Origin: Roseiarcus sp963842835
Lineage (GTDB): Bacteria; Pseudomonadota; Alphaproteobacteria; Rhizobiales; Beijerinckiaceae
Assembly: GCA_963842835.1 (NCBI GenBank)
Contig: CAWJIB010000013.1
Span: 124,001 to 188,000 of the forward strand
Reading direction: 5' to 3'
DNA: 64,000 nt
Shown piece by piece: positions 26,944 to 35,234 of this stretch (the stretch's first letter is position 1; every line of letters starts with the position of its first letter). The notes under the pieces are model-generated. The model ran no database searches and was not told the origin of the DNA. It saw only the letters and a program-made list of their open reading frames with translations. A program made the translations under genes and the position numbers.

Positions 26944-27338
26944 ATGCCTGTAACACATGGGTGTGACACATACCGGCCGTATGCCATGTCTTGCGTCGCG
27001 GCGCCGTATACTATTGGCGCCGGCAAATCCCCGCCGCGCCCGGAACAGGACTTGGCGGCGTCCTGATCGTCAGCCTGAGCACGAAAGACTGGGACGAAGC
27101 GCGCCGCCTGACGGCGATCTTGACCCACATGAGCGAACCCATTCTCGCAGAAGTCCGCCGAGGCGAGCTGTCGCCGTCCGAAGCGCAGGCGATCAGCCTC
27201 GCCGTCGCCTTGGAACAAATCGAAACCCTGAAGCGCGCCGCCATCGCAGACCGGGCCCTCTCGCGGCCCGAGCCGATGAGCGGAGCGCGCGCCATCATTT
27301 CGCCCTCACGACGCTTCGATGGACACCGGAGCGCTTGA
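26944..27338 (+). pseudogene. tyrosine-type site-specific integrase, N-terminal remnant
   Basis: A fragment reading LRRGAVYYWRRQIPAA, then SLSTKDWDEARRLTAILTHM, matches the N-terminal arm-binding region common to phage-type integrases of Alphaproteobacteria. The likely original start (MPVTHGCDTYRPYAM from 26944) is in another frame, implying a frameshift near 26985. The frame stops at 27338 with no core-binding or catalytic R-H-R-Y domain. So it is a degraded integrase about 75 bp downstream of tRNA-Gln, the usual place for an island integrase. The fold assignment rests on short patterns. Confidence 0.55.
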
Positions 27339-27842
27339 CGCTCAGCTTTTCCACGACACGCCTATTACCGCCGAAGCCTCGATCGTTGGATCGGATCGAG
27401 CGCACCGAGCCGGCGGCGACCCCGGCCAGCGTCGTCTTTTGGGCGAGGCAAGCGTCCTTAAACGCACCGTAAGGGCGATGCGCCAAGGCGCTGAAGCGGA
27501 GCACGCGATCTTCGTTATCCATCTGGACGACACCGAGGCGCGCGAGGCGGCCAAGCGCATCCGATGGCCAGAACCTGATTTCCTGCCGCCGACCTCTTTC
27601 GGCGGCGCCATATGCCAGGCGAACGTGCGGGCGGGCTTCGGTGCGTCGATCGGGGCGGCCCCGCGGATCGCGCTGATCCGAAACGCGGCGCGGCTCTTCA
27701 CTCTGCAGGCGCTGTGGCCCCCATTATCGCCGCAATCAAGCTTCCTGCTGCACAGGACAATCGGGTGGCGGAGACACGGCCGGCCAAGTAGGCTTGCGCC
27801 GGAGGCGGTCAAACGCCTCGAGCGCAATCGCAGGCTTTCAGC
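27339..27842. other. unassigned DNA between integrase remnant and hpnL
   Basis: About 500 bp with open frames on both strands but no recognisable gene. A minus frame ending at 27295 contains ARLGVVQMDNEDRVLR and AFKDACLAQKTTLAGV, which looks more protein-like than its neighbours and could be a decayed small regulator or mobilisation gene. A plus frame at 27319-27852 runs to 177 codons but has atypical composition. This is probably island debris, and it contains the hpnL promoter. Confidence 0.4.
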
Positions 27843-28838
27843 ATGGGAATGATCCTTAAGCTCGTCTGGTTCGCCAGCGGTTGCGCCGCCGTGGGCCTGA
27901 TCCTCTGGAGCGGAGCCGGCCCGGTGTTCGGCGCGCTCGCGGCGGCGGGGTGGGGCGTTCTTGCCGTTGTCGTTTTGCGAGGCGTCGCAGTCTCGGCCGC
28001 CGGCGTTGGCTGGTTCTTCCTGTTCCCTGCCGGATTACGTCCGAGCGCGTGGACCTGCGTGCTCATCCGCTTTCTGCGCGAAGGCGCCAACGCGCTGTTG
28101 CCGATAACGCAAATCGGCGGGGACGTGATCGGCGCACGCGTCCTGACCTTGCGCGGCGCGCCCGCCTCGCTGTCGGCCGCGAGCGTCATCGTCGACGTTC
28201 TCGTTCAGGCCGTGACCCAGTTCCTGTTCGCGGCCGTCGGCCTGGCGGCGCTCGCCTCGATGCGCGACAGCGATGCGGTCCGAGGGACGGTCGCGATCGT
28301 GATCGTCATCGCCGTCCCGGCCCTCGGTGGATTTTACCTCGCGCAGCGGCCGGTCGGGCAGCGCTTCGTCAAGGCGCTGCTCGAACGCGTCGTGGGCGAG
28401 CGAGAATGGCTGTCCTTCGGAGCGATCGATGCGCTCTACTCCCGTCTCGCCTCCATCTATGCGAACCGCAGAGGCGTCATAACCACCAGCTTTATCCATT
28501 CCTTAGTGTGGTTGTTCGGCGCGTTGGAGGTCTGGGCGATGCTGGCCTTCATGGGATATCCGTCGGGTTATCCGGAAGCGCTGGTCGTGGAGAGCCTGAT
28601 GCAAGCCATCAGAGGCGCCGCTTTCGCCATTCCAGGCGCGCTCGGCGCCCAAGAGGGGGGCCTAGTCGTGCTATGCGCGATTTTCGGCGTCCCGGCCGAG
28701 GCGGCGATCGCCATGTCGCTGATCAAACGGGTCCCTGACCTCGTCTTCGGCATTCCAAGCCTGGTAGGCTGGCAGGTTCTCGAGGGTCGGGCGCTTCTGG
28801 GACTCGCCGCCGGCGCCGAAGGCGGGCGAGGCCGGTGA
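27843..28838 (+). CDS. hpnL: hopanoid-associated membrane protein HpnL
   Basis: This 331-residue integral membrane protein of the lysylphosphatidylglycerol-synthase TM (UPF0104-like) type has about eight hydrophobic helices and the family blocks LIRFLREGANALLPITQIGG and AIRGAAFAIPGALGAQEGG. It is the family named HpnL because it occurs in hopanoid clusters; a flippase or tailoring role is suspected but unproven. ATG at 27843 or 27849 are both possible. GTG of hpnI overlaps its stop by four bases, starting the coupled hpnL-I-J-K run. Confidence 0.92.
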   Translation: MGMILKLVWFASGCAAVGLILWSGAGPVFGALAAAGWGVLAVVVLRGVAVSAAGVGWFFLFPAGLRPSAWTCVLIRFLREGANALLPITQIGGDVIGARVLTLRGAPASLSAASVIVDVLVQAVTQFLFAAVGLAALASMRDSDAVRGTVAIVIVIAVPALGGFYLAQRPVGQRFVKALLERVVGEREWLSFGAIDALYSRLASIYANRRGVITTSFIHSLVWLFGALEVWAMLAFMGYPSGYPEALVVESLMQAIRGAAFAIPGALGAQEGGLVVLCAIFGVPAEAAIAMSLIKRVPDLVFGIPSLVGWQVLEGRALLGLAAGAEGGRGR

Positions 28839-29953
28839 TATCCGCAGTCTTTCTCCTCATCGCCGCGGCCGGCTGCCTCTACCTGCTCTGCGCGGCGGCC
28901 GCCGCCGAGTTCCCCAAGAGCGCTCCGGCGCCGGCAGCGTCCTCGCCCGCGGTGACAATTCTCAAGCCGCTCAAGGGCGCCGAACCCTGTCTCTTCGAGA
29001 ATCTCTCGTCCTTCTGCGCGCAAGACTATCCGGCGCCGGTCCAGATCATCTGCGGCGTACAGGATCCCCAGGATGCGGCGATCGGCGCCGTTGAGCGCCT
29101 GAAAGCCTCGTTTCCCGGCGTCGATCTGCAACTCGTCGTCGACCAAACCGCGCATGGCGCCAATCTGAAGGTCGCCAATCTCATCAATATGGCGCGCCAC
29201 GCTCGTCATGACTGCATCGTCCTGGCCGACAGCGACATCGGCGTCGAGCCGCGCTACCTTGCGCAAGTGACGGCTGCGCTTGCCGCCTCCGGCGTCGGCG
29301 CGGTGACCTGTCTCTACCATGGCGTCGCTGCGACAGGCTTCTGGTCGAGGCTGTCGGCGCTCGCCATCGACGCGCATTTCCTGCCGAATGTGCTGGTCGG
29401 CCTACGGACCGGTCTCGCGGCGCCCTGCTTCGGCTCGACCATCGCGCTGACGCGCGAGCGCTTGGCCGAGATCGGCGGGTTCGAAGCCTTCGCCGACCGC
29501 CTTGCGGATGACTACGCCATCGGCGACGCCGTGCGCGCCAGGGGCCTTCGGGTGGAGGCGCCGAATATGCTGGTCGCGCATAGCTGTTCAGAATCGTCGT
29601 TCGTTAATTTATGGCGCCACGAATTGCGGTGGGCGCGCACGATCCGCAGCGTCGATCCCGCCGGATATGCCGGATCGCTGGTCACGCACCCCCTGGCGTG
29701 GGCGCTGATCGCCGTTGCGGCGGGGGCTCCCGCGTTGGGAACGGGCGTTGGCGCGCTTGCCATCGCCTCCCGAGTTGTGCTCTTGCGCGCGGTAAGGCGT
29801 AATTTCAGGCTTGCCGCGCAGCCCTACTGGCTCCTGCCGATCCGCGATCTCCTGTCGTTCGCCGTGTTCGTCTGGAGCTTTTGCGGCAGGGACCTGACCT
29901 GGCGCGGCCGGAGTTACCATATGCGGGCCGATGGCCGCCTGACCGCGGACTGA
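28835..29953 (+). CDS. hpnI: hopanoid glycosyltransferase HpnI
   Basis: The 372-residue GT2/GT21 (ceramide-glucosyltransferase-like) enzyme has an N-terminal membrane helix. The donor domain has VTILKPLKGAEP, the DxD-type metal site VLADSDIGV, ADDYAIGDAV, and the (Q/R)xxRW-like HELRWARTIR acceptor motif. C-terminal membrane helices follow. In Burkholderia, HpnI adds N-acetylglucosamine to bacteriohopanetetrol, the first step toward the cyclitol ether. GTG at 28835 overlaps hpnL. Acts at the cytoplasmic face of the inner membrane. Confidence 0.93.
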   Translation: MISAVFLLIAAAGCLYLLCAAAAAEFPKSAPAPAASSPAVTILKPLKGAEPCLFENLSSFCAQDYPAPVQIICGVQDPQDAAIGAVERLKASFPGVDLQLVVDQTAHGANLKVANLINMARHARHDCIVLADSDIGVEPRYLAQVTAALAASGVGAVTCLYHGVAATGFWSRLSALAIDAHFLPNVLVGLRTGLAAPCFGSTIALTRERLAEIGGFEAFADRLADDYAIGDAVRARGLRVEAPNMLVAHSCSESSFVNLWRHELRWARTIRSVDPAGYAGSLVTHPLAWALIAVAAGAPALGTGVGALAIASRVVLLRAVRRNFRLAAQPYWLLPIRDLLSFAVFVWSFCGRDLTWRGRSYHMRADGRLTAD

Positions 29954-29965
29954 GAGACCGGAACC

Positions 29966-31393
29966 ATGATGCGAACCTTGTTCCTGCAGGCGCCGTCCTT
30001 CGACGGCTATGACGGCGGCGCGGGCGCGCGCTACCAGATGAAGCGCGAAGTGCGCTCGTTCTGGTACCCGACATGGCTGGCCCAACCCGCCGCGCTCGTC
30101 GAAGGCTCGAAGCTGATCGACGCGCCGCCGCACGGCCTGTCCTTCGAGGACATCCAGCCGGACCTGATGCGCCATGAGCTCATCGTCATGCACACCTCCA
30201 CGCCATCGTTCAAATCCGACGTCAGGACGGCGGAGATGATCAAGGCGATCAATCCGACCTGCAAGATCGGCTTCATCGGCGCCAAGGTGGCGGTCGAACC
30301 GGAAAAAAGCCTCCAAGCGACGACCGCGCTCGATTTTGTGGCGCGCAACGAGTTCGACTTCACCATCAAGGACGTCGCGGACGGGCAGGACTGGGCGTGC
30401 ATCAAGGGCATTTCTTATCGCAACGCCGAGGGCGCGATCGTCCATAACGAGGATCGCGAGGTCCTGACCAACATGGACCTTTTGCCGTTCGTGACGCCGG
30501 TCTATAAGCGCGACCTCGACATCAACCGCTATTTCGGCGGCTATCTCAAGCACCCGTACCTGTCCTTCTACACCGGGCGCGGCTGCAAGTCGCGGTGCAC
30601 ATTCTGCTTGTGGCCGCAAACGGTCGGGGGCCATAATTACCGGGTGCGCTCGATCGAGCATGTGATCGCCGAGGTCAAATACGCCCGCGAGGCCTTCCCG
30701 GAGGTAAAGGAGATCTTCTTCGACGACGACACGCTGACCGACAACCTGCCGCGCGTCGAGGCCTTGGCCAAGGAACTCGGCAAGCTCGGCGTCGTCTGGT
30801 CGTGCAACGCCAAGGCGAACGTGCCGCGCAAGACCCTCGAAATTCTCAAGGCCAACGGTTTGCGCCTGCTGCTGGTCGGCTACGAATTGGGGAACCAGAA
30901 AATCCTGCACAACATCAAGAAAGGATTGCTGGTCGACGTCGCGCGCCGGTTCAGCAAGGATTGCCACGAACTGGGCATCGTCATCCACGGCACCTTCATC
31001 CTCGGCCTGCCGGGCGAGACGCGCGAAACCATTCAGGAAACCCTGAACTTCGCCAAGGAGATCAATCCGCACACCATTCAGGTGTCTCTTGCCGCTCCCT
31101 ACCCCGGGACGTTCCTCTACAAGCAGGCCAGAGAGAACGGCTGGTTCGCCGAAGACGTCGATCTCTTGACCGAGGACGGGACGCAGATCGCGCCGTTGGA
31201 CTATCCGCATCTCGGCCATAGCGAAATCTTTAACGCGGTCGAGGATTTCTACAGGAAATTCTATTTCCGCCCGTCGAAGATCGCCGCGATCGTCGGCGAG
31301 ATGGTTCGCAGCCCGGAAATGATGAAGCGCCGCCTGCGCGAAGGCGTCGAGTTCTTCCAGTTCCTCCGCCACAGGGAAGACGCCGTCATTTGA
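29966..31393 (+). CDS. hpnJ: radical SAM hopanoid cyclitol-ether enzyme HpnJ
   Basis: This 475-residue radical SAM protein has an N-terminal B12-binding-like domain (about 1-170). The iron-sulfur cluster cysteines are C207-x3-C211-x2-C214 in GRGCKSRCTFCLWPQ, and FFDDDTLTDN, LLVGYELGN and GTFILGLPGETRET follow. Genetic work in Burkholderia shows HpnJ is needed to convert the sugar headgroup of glucosaminyl-BHT into the cyclopentane (cyclitol) ether, a radical ring contraction. ATG at 29966 or the next Met are equivalent. Its stop overlaps the hpnK start, so the glycosylation, deacetylation and ring-contraction enzymes are translated together. Confidence 0.95.
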   Translation: MMRTLFLQAPSFDGYDGGAGARYQMKREVRSFWYPTWLAQPAALVEGSKLIDAPPHGLSFEDIQPDLMRHELIVMHTSTPSFKSDVRTAEMIKAINPTCKIGFIGAKVAVEPEKSLQATTALDFVARNEFDFTIKDVADGQDWACIKGISYRNAEGAIVHNEDREVLTNMDLLPFVTPVYKRDLDINRYFGGYLKHPYLSFYTGRGCKSRCTFCLWPQTVGGHNYRVRSIEHVIAEVKYAREAFPEVKEIFFDDDTLTDNLPRVEALAKELGKLGVVWSCNAKANVPRKTLEILKANGLRLLLVGYELGNQKILHNIKKGLLVDVARRFSKDCHELGIVIHGTFILGLPGETRETIQETLNFAKEINPHTIQVSLAAPYPGTFLYKQARENGWFAEDVDLLTEDGTQIAPLDYPHLGHSEIFNAVEDFYRKFYFRPSKIAAIVGEMVRSPEMMKRRLREGVEFFQFLRHREDAVI

Positions 31394-32238
31394 AGCGGCT
31401 CGTCGTCACCGCGGACGATTTCGGCCTCGCGCCCGAAGTGAACGAGGCGGTCGAGCAGGCCCATAGGCATGGCGTCCTGAGCGCGGCGAGCCTGATGGTC
31501 GGGGCCCCGGCTGCGGCGGACGCCGTCGCGCGGGCGCGACGCATGCCGCGCCTGCGAATCGGACTGCATCTCGTCCTCGTCGAGGGCCGGCCTGTCGCGC
31601 CGACGGCGGATATTCCCGATCTCGTCGACGGCTCGGGTCGCCTGCGCACCGACCTTGCCGCCTACGGTCTCGCGATCATGATTCGACCCGCTGTGCGCCG
31701 CCAGCTTCGGTGCGAGATTCGCGCGCAGTTCGAAGCCTTTCGCGCCACAGGGCTCGCCCTCGACCATGTCAATGCGCATCAGCACTACCATCTTCATCCC
31801 GTGATAACGGCCGAACTCTTCGACATCGGCCGCGATTACGGCATGAACGCTCTGCGCGTGCCGTTCGAACCGAGGGCGTCGCTGTGCGCCGTGGAGCCGA
31901 CGCCGCGTTCGATGGTCGCCAGGCTCGCGGCGCCTTGGGCCGCGCTGATGCGGGCGCGCGCCCGCGCCGCCGGGCTCATCGTTGCGGATCGCGTGTTCGG
32001 TCTAGCCTGGTCTGGCGCCATGACGGAAACGCGCCTGGCCGGCCTGATCGCGGGACTGTCTCCGGGACGGACGGAAATCTATGCGCATCCGGCGACATCA
32101 GGGGGTTTTCCAGGCTCGGCTGCGGGCTATCGCTATCGCGAGGAGTTTTCGGCGCTTCTGTCGCCGCTCTGCCGGGACGCCTTGCGTCATTCCGGCGCCG
32201 TCCTCGGCGGCTATGGCGATTTTGCCGGCGTGAATTGA
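31390..32238 (+). CDS. hpnK: hopanoid deacetylase HpnK (YdjC family)
   Basis: This 282-residue YdjC/ChbG-type carbohydrate deacetylase has the N-terminal VTADDFGLAPEVNEAV with the metal-binding Asp pair, GLHLVLVEG, and HVNAHQHYHLHP carrying the metal and catalytic histidines. HpnK removes the acetyl group from N-acetylglucosaminyl-bacteriohopanetetrol made by HpnI, giving glucosaminyl-BHT. Start TTG at 31390 overlaps the hpnJ stop. The gene ends a four-gene coupled set; ispH begins 129 bp downstream. Confidence 0.93.
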   Translation: MKRLVVTADDFGLAPEVNEAVEQAHRHGVLSAASLMVGAPAAADAVARARRMPRLRIGLHLVLVEGRPVAPTADIPDLVDGSGRLRTDLAAYGLAIMIRPAVRRQLRCEIRAQFEAFRATGLALDHVNAHQHYHLHPVITAELFDIGRDYGMNALRVPFEPRASLCAVEPTPRSMVARLAAPWAALMRARARAAGLIVADRVFGLAWSGAMTETRLAGLIAGLSPGRTEIYAHPATSGGFPGSAAGYRYREEFSALLSPLCRDALRHSGAVLGGYGDFAGVN

Positions 32239-32367
32239 CCCGATGCCGCGCTGGATCGCCGTCGCCGCGCTTTCTTGTCTAATCAACGCCACCGCGTTAT
32301 AGGCCGCACTTGGGTATCCGCGCGGCGGCGCCGTTTCGAAGCTCGGCCTCGTGTTAGGATCAAATGA

Positions 32368-33291
32368 ATGAAGATCATTCTTGCCCAGCCACGCGGCTTT
32401 TGCGCCGGCGTGGTCCGCGCGATCGAGATCGTCGAGCGCGCGCTCGAAAAGCATGGCGCCCCGATCTACGTGCGTCACGAGATCGTGCATAACCGCCATG
32501 TCGTCGAATCGTTGAGGCGCAAAGGAGCGCGCTTCGTCGAGGAATTGAGCGAGGTGCCGCCGGGCGCCGTCACGATCTTCAGCGCACACGGCGTATCCCG
32601 CAAGGTCGAGAACGAGGCCCGTTCGAGGGCGCTCCCGACAATCGACGCGACCTGTCCGCTCGTCACCAAGGTGCATAATCAGGGGCGGCGTTATGTTGCG
32701 CAGGGGCGGATCCTGGTCTTCATCGGCCATGCAGGCCATCCTGAAGTCGAGGGCACCCTTGGCCAGATCGACGGCGAATTGCATCTCGTCGAGAGCGAAG
32801 AGGACGTCGAGAAGCTGCCGATCGCCCCGGACGCCCCGATCGCCTATGTGACGCAGACGACGCTCAGCGTCGACGACACGCGCGGCGTCATCGCTGCGCT
32901 GCACCGTCGGTTCAGCGACGTCGAGGGGCCGGAGATTCGCGATATCTGCTATGCGACCCAGAATCGGCAGACGGCGGTGCGAGAATTGTCGCGGGTCTGC
33001 GACGTCATTATCGTGGTCGGCGCGCCCAACAGCTCCAACTCGAACAGGTTGCGCGAGATCGGCGAAGAGGCGGGCTTGCCGAGCTATCTCGCCACCGACG
33101 GCGGCGACATCAAGGCGGAATGGGTCAAGACCGCCCGCGTCGTCGGCGTCACGGCAGGCGCGTCGGCTCCCGAGGTTCTGGTCGACGACGTGGTCCAGGC
33201 TTTGATGCGAATCGAACCGTCCGAGGTGTCGAACTTCGATGGGCTAAAGGAAAGCGTCAGCTTCCGCCTGCCGGCCGAGCTCCTATCTTGA
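32368..33291 (+). CDS. ispH: 4-hydroxy-3-methylbut-2-enyl diphosphate reductase
   Basis: This 307-residue iron-sulfur enzyme carries out the last step of the MEP pathway, making IPP and DMAPP from HMBPP. The three cluster cysteines are C12 (PRGFCAGV), C96 (DATCPLVT) and C194 (DICYATQNRQ). The conserved HEIVHN, SAHGVS and GAPNSSNSNRL blocks are also present. The gene sits between hpnK and hpnH on the same strand, placing an isoprenoid-precursor enzyme inside the hopanoid locus. With dxs and ispA nearby, it suggests a dedicated or co-regulated C5/C15 supply. Confidence 0.97.
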   Translation: MKIILAQPRGFCAGVVRAIEIVERALEKHGAPIYVRHEIVHNRHVVESLRRKGARFVEELSEVPPGAVTIFSAHGVSRKVENEARSRALPTIDATCPLVTKVHNQGRRYVAQGRILVFIGHAGHPEVEGTLGQIDGELHLVESEEDVEKLPIAPDAPIAYVTQTTLSVDDTRGVIAALHRRFSDVEGPEIRDICYATQNRQTAVRELSRVCDVIIVVGAPNSSNSNRLREIGEEAGLPSYLATDGGDIKAEWVKTARVVGVTAGASAPEVLVDDVVQALMRIEPSEVSNFDGLKESVSFRLPAELLS

Positions 33292-33436
33292 GCCTGCCGT
33301 GTGGGTGGGCTAAGTGAAGCGGGAAGCGCGGGATTCTCGGGCTGAGCCGGGCGACGGGCGCGGCGCGCCGGAGGCCGCGCGAGACGGCTTGCGCCGATAA
33401 CGCCTTAAAGCCGACAATGCTTTGAAGGAGCATCGC

Positions 33437-34591
33437 TTGGGTATTCCGCTCGGACAGATCGCGAAGGTCGGCGCCTATATCGTCCGGCAACACCTTGCGG
33501 GCCGCAAGCGCTATCCGCTCGTTCTTATGCTGGAGCCCTTGTTCCGCTGCAATCTCGCCTGCGCCGGCTGCGGCAAGATCGATTATCCCGATGCGATCCT
33601 GGACAAGCGGATTTCGGTCGAGGACGCGCTCGCCTCGGTGGACGAATGCGGCGCCCCCGTCGTCGTCATGGCCGGCGGCGAGCCCCTCCTGCACAAGGAA
33701 TTGCCGGCGATCGTCGAGGGCGTAATCGCGCGAAAGAAGTTTGCGATCGTCTGCACCAACGCGCTTCTGCTCGAGAAGAAGATGGCTCAGTACAAGCCGA
33801 GCCCCTATTTCACGTGGTCGATCCATCTCGACGGCGACAGGGAGATGCACGACAAATCCGTGTGCCAGAACGGCGTCTATGATCGCGCCGTGGCCGCGTT
33901 GAGGGCGGCTAAGGCCAGGGGCTTCCGGGTCACCATCAACTGCACCTTCTTCAACGACGCGGACGCCGCGAGAGTGGCCGATTTCTTCGACTCCGTCACC
34001 GCGCTCGGCGTCGACGGCATCACCGTTTCGCCGGGCTACGCTTACGAGCGCGCGCCGGACCAGAAGCATTTCCTGAACCGCTCGGCGACCAAGCAACTGT
34101 TCCGCGACATCTTCCGACGCGGCGACGGCGCCCGCAAATGGGCGTTCAACCAGTCCGGCATGTTCCTCGACTTCCTGGCCGGCAATCAGACCTACCACTG
34201 CACGCCCTGGGGCAATCCGACGCGCACCGTCTTCGGCTGGCAGCGCCCCTGCTATCTCCTTGGCGAAGGCTACGCCGCCACGTTCAAGGAGCTGATGGAG
34301 GAGACCGACTGGGACGCTTATGGAACCGGCAACTACGCAAAATGCGCCGATTGCATGGTCCATAGCGGCTTCGAGGCGACGGCCGTGAAGGATACGGTGG
34401 CGAGGCCCTGGAAGGCTTTGGGCGTGACGTTCCGTGGCGTGAAGACCGAAGGACCGATGGCCCCGGAGATTCCGCTCGATCGACAGCGCCCGGCCGAATT
34501 CCTATTCCAGCACAATGTCTCGCAGAAGCTTTCAGAGATGCGCAAGGCCGAGGCCGAAGAAAAGGCCAGCAAGGCGGCGACAGCGGCGTAA
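33437..34591 (+). CDS. hpnH: adenosyl-hopane synthase (radical SAM) HpnH
   Basis: This radical SAM enzyme of about 384 residues couples the 5'-deoxyadenosyl group to diploptene to give adenosylhopane, the first committed C35 step. The cluster motif is C38-x3-C42-x2-C45 in FRCNLACAGCGK, followed by MAGGEPLLHKE and SIHLDGDREMHD, with the C-terminal Cys pair in YAKCADCMVHSGFE. TTG at 33437 gives the family start (GIPLGQIAKVGAY) and has AAGGAG seven bases upstream; the upstream TTG at 33422 lies inside that site. Its 3' end overlaps the convergent hpnG by 60 bp. Confidence 0.95.
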   Translation: MGIPLGQIAKVGAYIVRQHLAGRKRYPLVLMLEPLFRCNLACAGCGKIDYPDAILDKRISVEDALASVDECGAPVVVMAGGEPLLHKELPAIVEGVIARKKFAIVCTNALLLEKKMAQYKPSPYFTWSIHLDGDREMHDKSVCQNGVYDRAVAALRAAKARGFRVTINCTFFNDADAARVADFFDSVTALGVDGITVSPGYAYERAPDQKHFLNRSATKQLFRDIFRRGDGARKWAFNQSGMFLDFLAGNQTYHCTPWGNPTRTVFGWQRPCYLLGEGYAATFKELMEETDWDAYGTGNYAKCADCMVHSGFEATAVKDTVARPWKALGVTFRGVKTEGPMAPEIPLDRQRPAEFLFQHNVSQKLSEMRKAEAEEKASKAATAA

Positions 34592-35226
34592 CGCTGGGAA
34601 GGCCACGGCGCTGTCGCGAGCCGCCGCGATCACGCCCGGCGCCTGAGCGGGCGGATTGATCACGCCAAAGGCCATAGCGCCGAGATCAACGCTTCCGTCG
34701 GACCTCACGGCTTTCATTACGAGAGGCGGCAGATCGCGGTCGGCGGGATCGCTGACGACACGCAGGATGGCGAAGGGCGCATCGCGATCCGCCGCGAAGC
34801 GCGCCGCGATCTGGCTTTCCATATCGACCGAGGCCGCCATCGTCGCATTGCGGAGTTCGGCTTTCGCCGCCCTCGTCAGGACAGGCGCGTCGACACCGGC
34901 GACGGCGCCGAGGCTGACGCGTTCGCCGGCGGCGCGCAGACGCGCTGCGAGTTTGTGCGCGATGCTCTCGTCGGCCATCACGCTCTGGCGCCGCCGACGA
35001 CGACCCGCGTCCCTATGACGACATCGCCGCTGCGCAGCGCCGGATCGAGGCCTCCGCACAGTCCGAAGCTGATCGTCAGTCGCAAGGGCGTCGTCGCTTC
35101 TGCGAGCTTCACGCACAAGGTCGCGCCGCCGCCGCAGATCGCCAACGTATCCGGCGCGCGAGCGATCGCCGCCTCGCGTTTGAGTCCGCTGATGAGGAGA
35201 AGGCGAGAGGACGGCGAGGCGTTCAC
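34532..35226 (-). pseudogene. hpnG: hopanoid phosphorylase HpnG, split by a frameshift
   Basis: Two adjacent frames together make one nucleoside-phosphorylase-like HpnG. The first half runs from GTG 35226 (or TTG 35229) through RLLLISGLKREAAIAR and ISFGLCGGLDPALRSGDVVIG, and ends at a TGA near 34985. The second half resumes in another frame with MADESIAHKLAARL, MAASVDMESQIAARF and FAILRVVSDPADRDLPP. HpnG removes adenine from adenosylhopane to give ribosylhopane. The break fits a one-base deletion at a GTCGTCGTCGGCGGC run. Alternatively, the TGATG overlap could let a ribosome stop and restart, giving a two-piece protein. Sequencing error is also possible. Confidence 0.8.
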
Positions 35227-35234
35227 CAAGGGGG

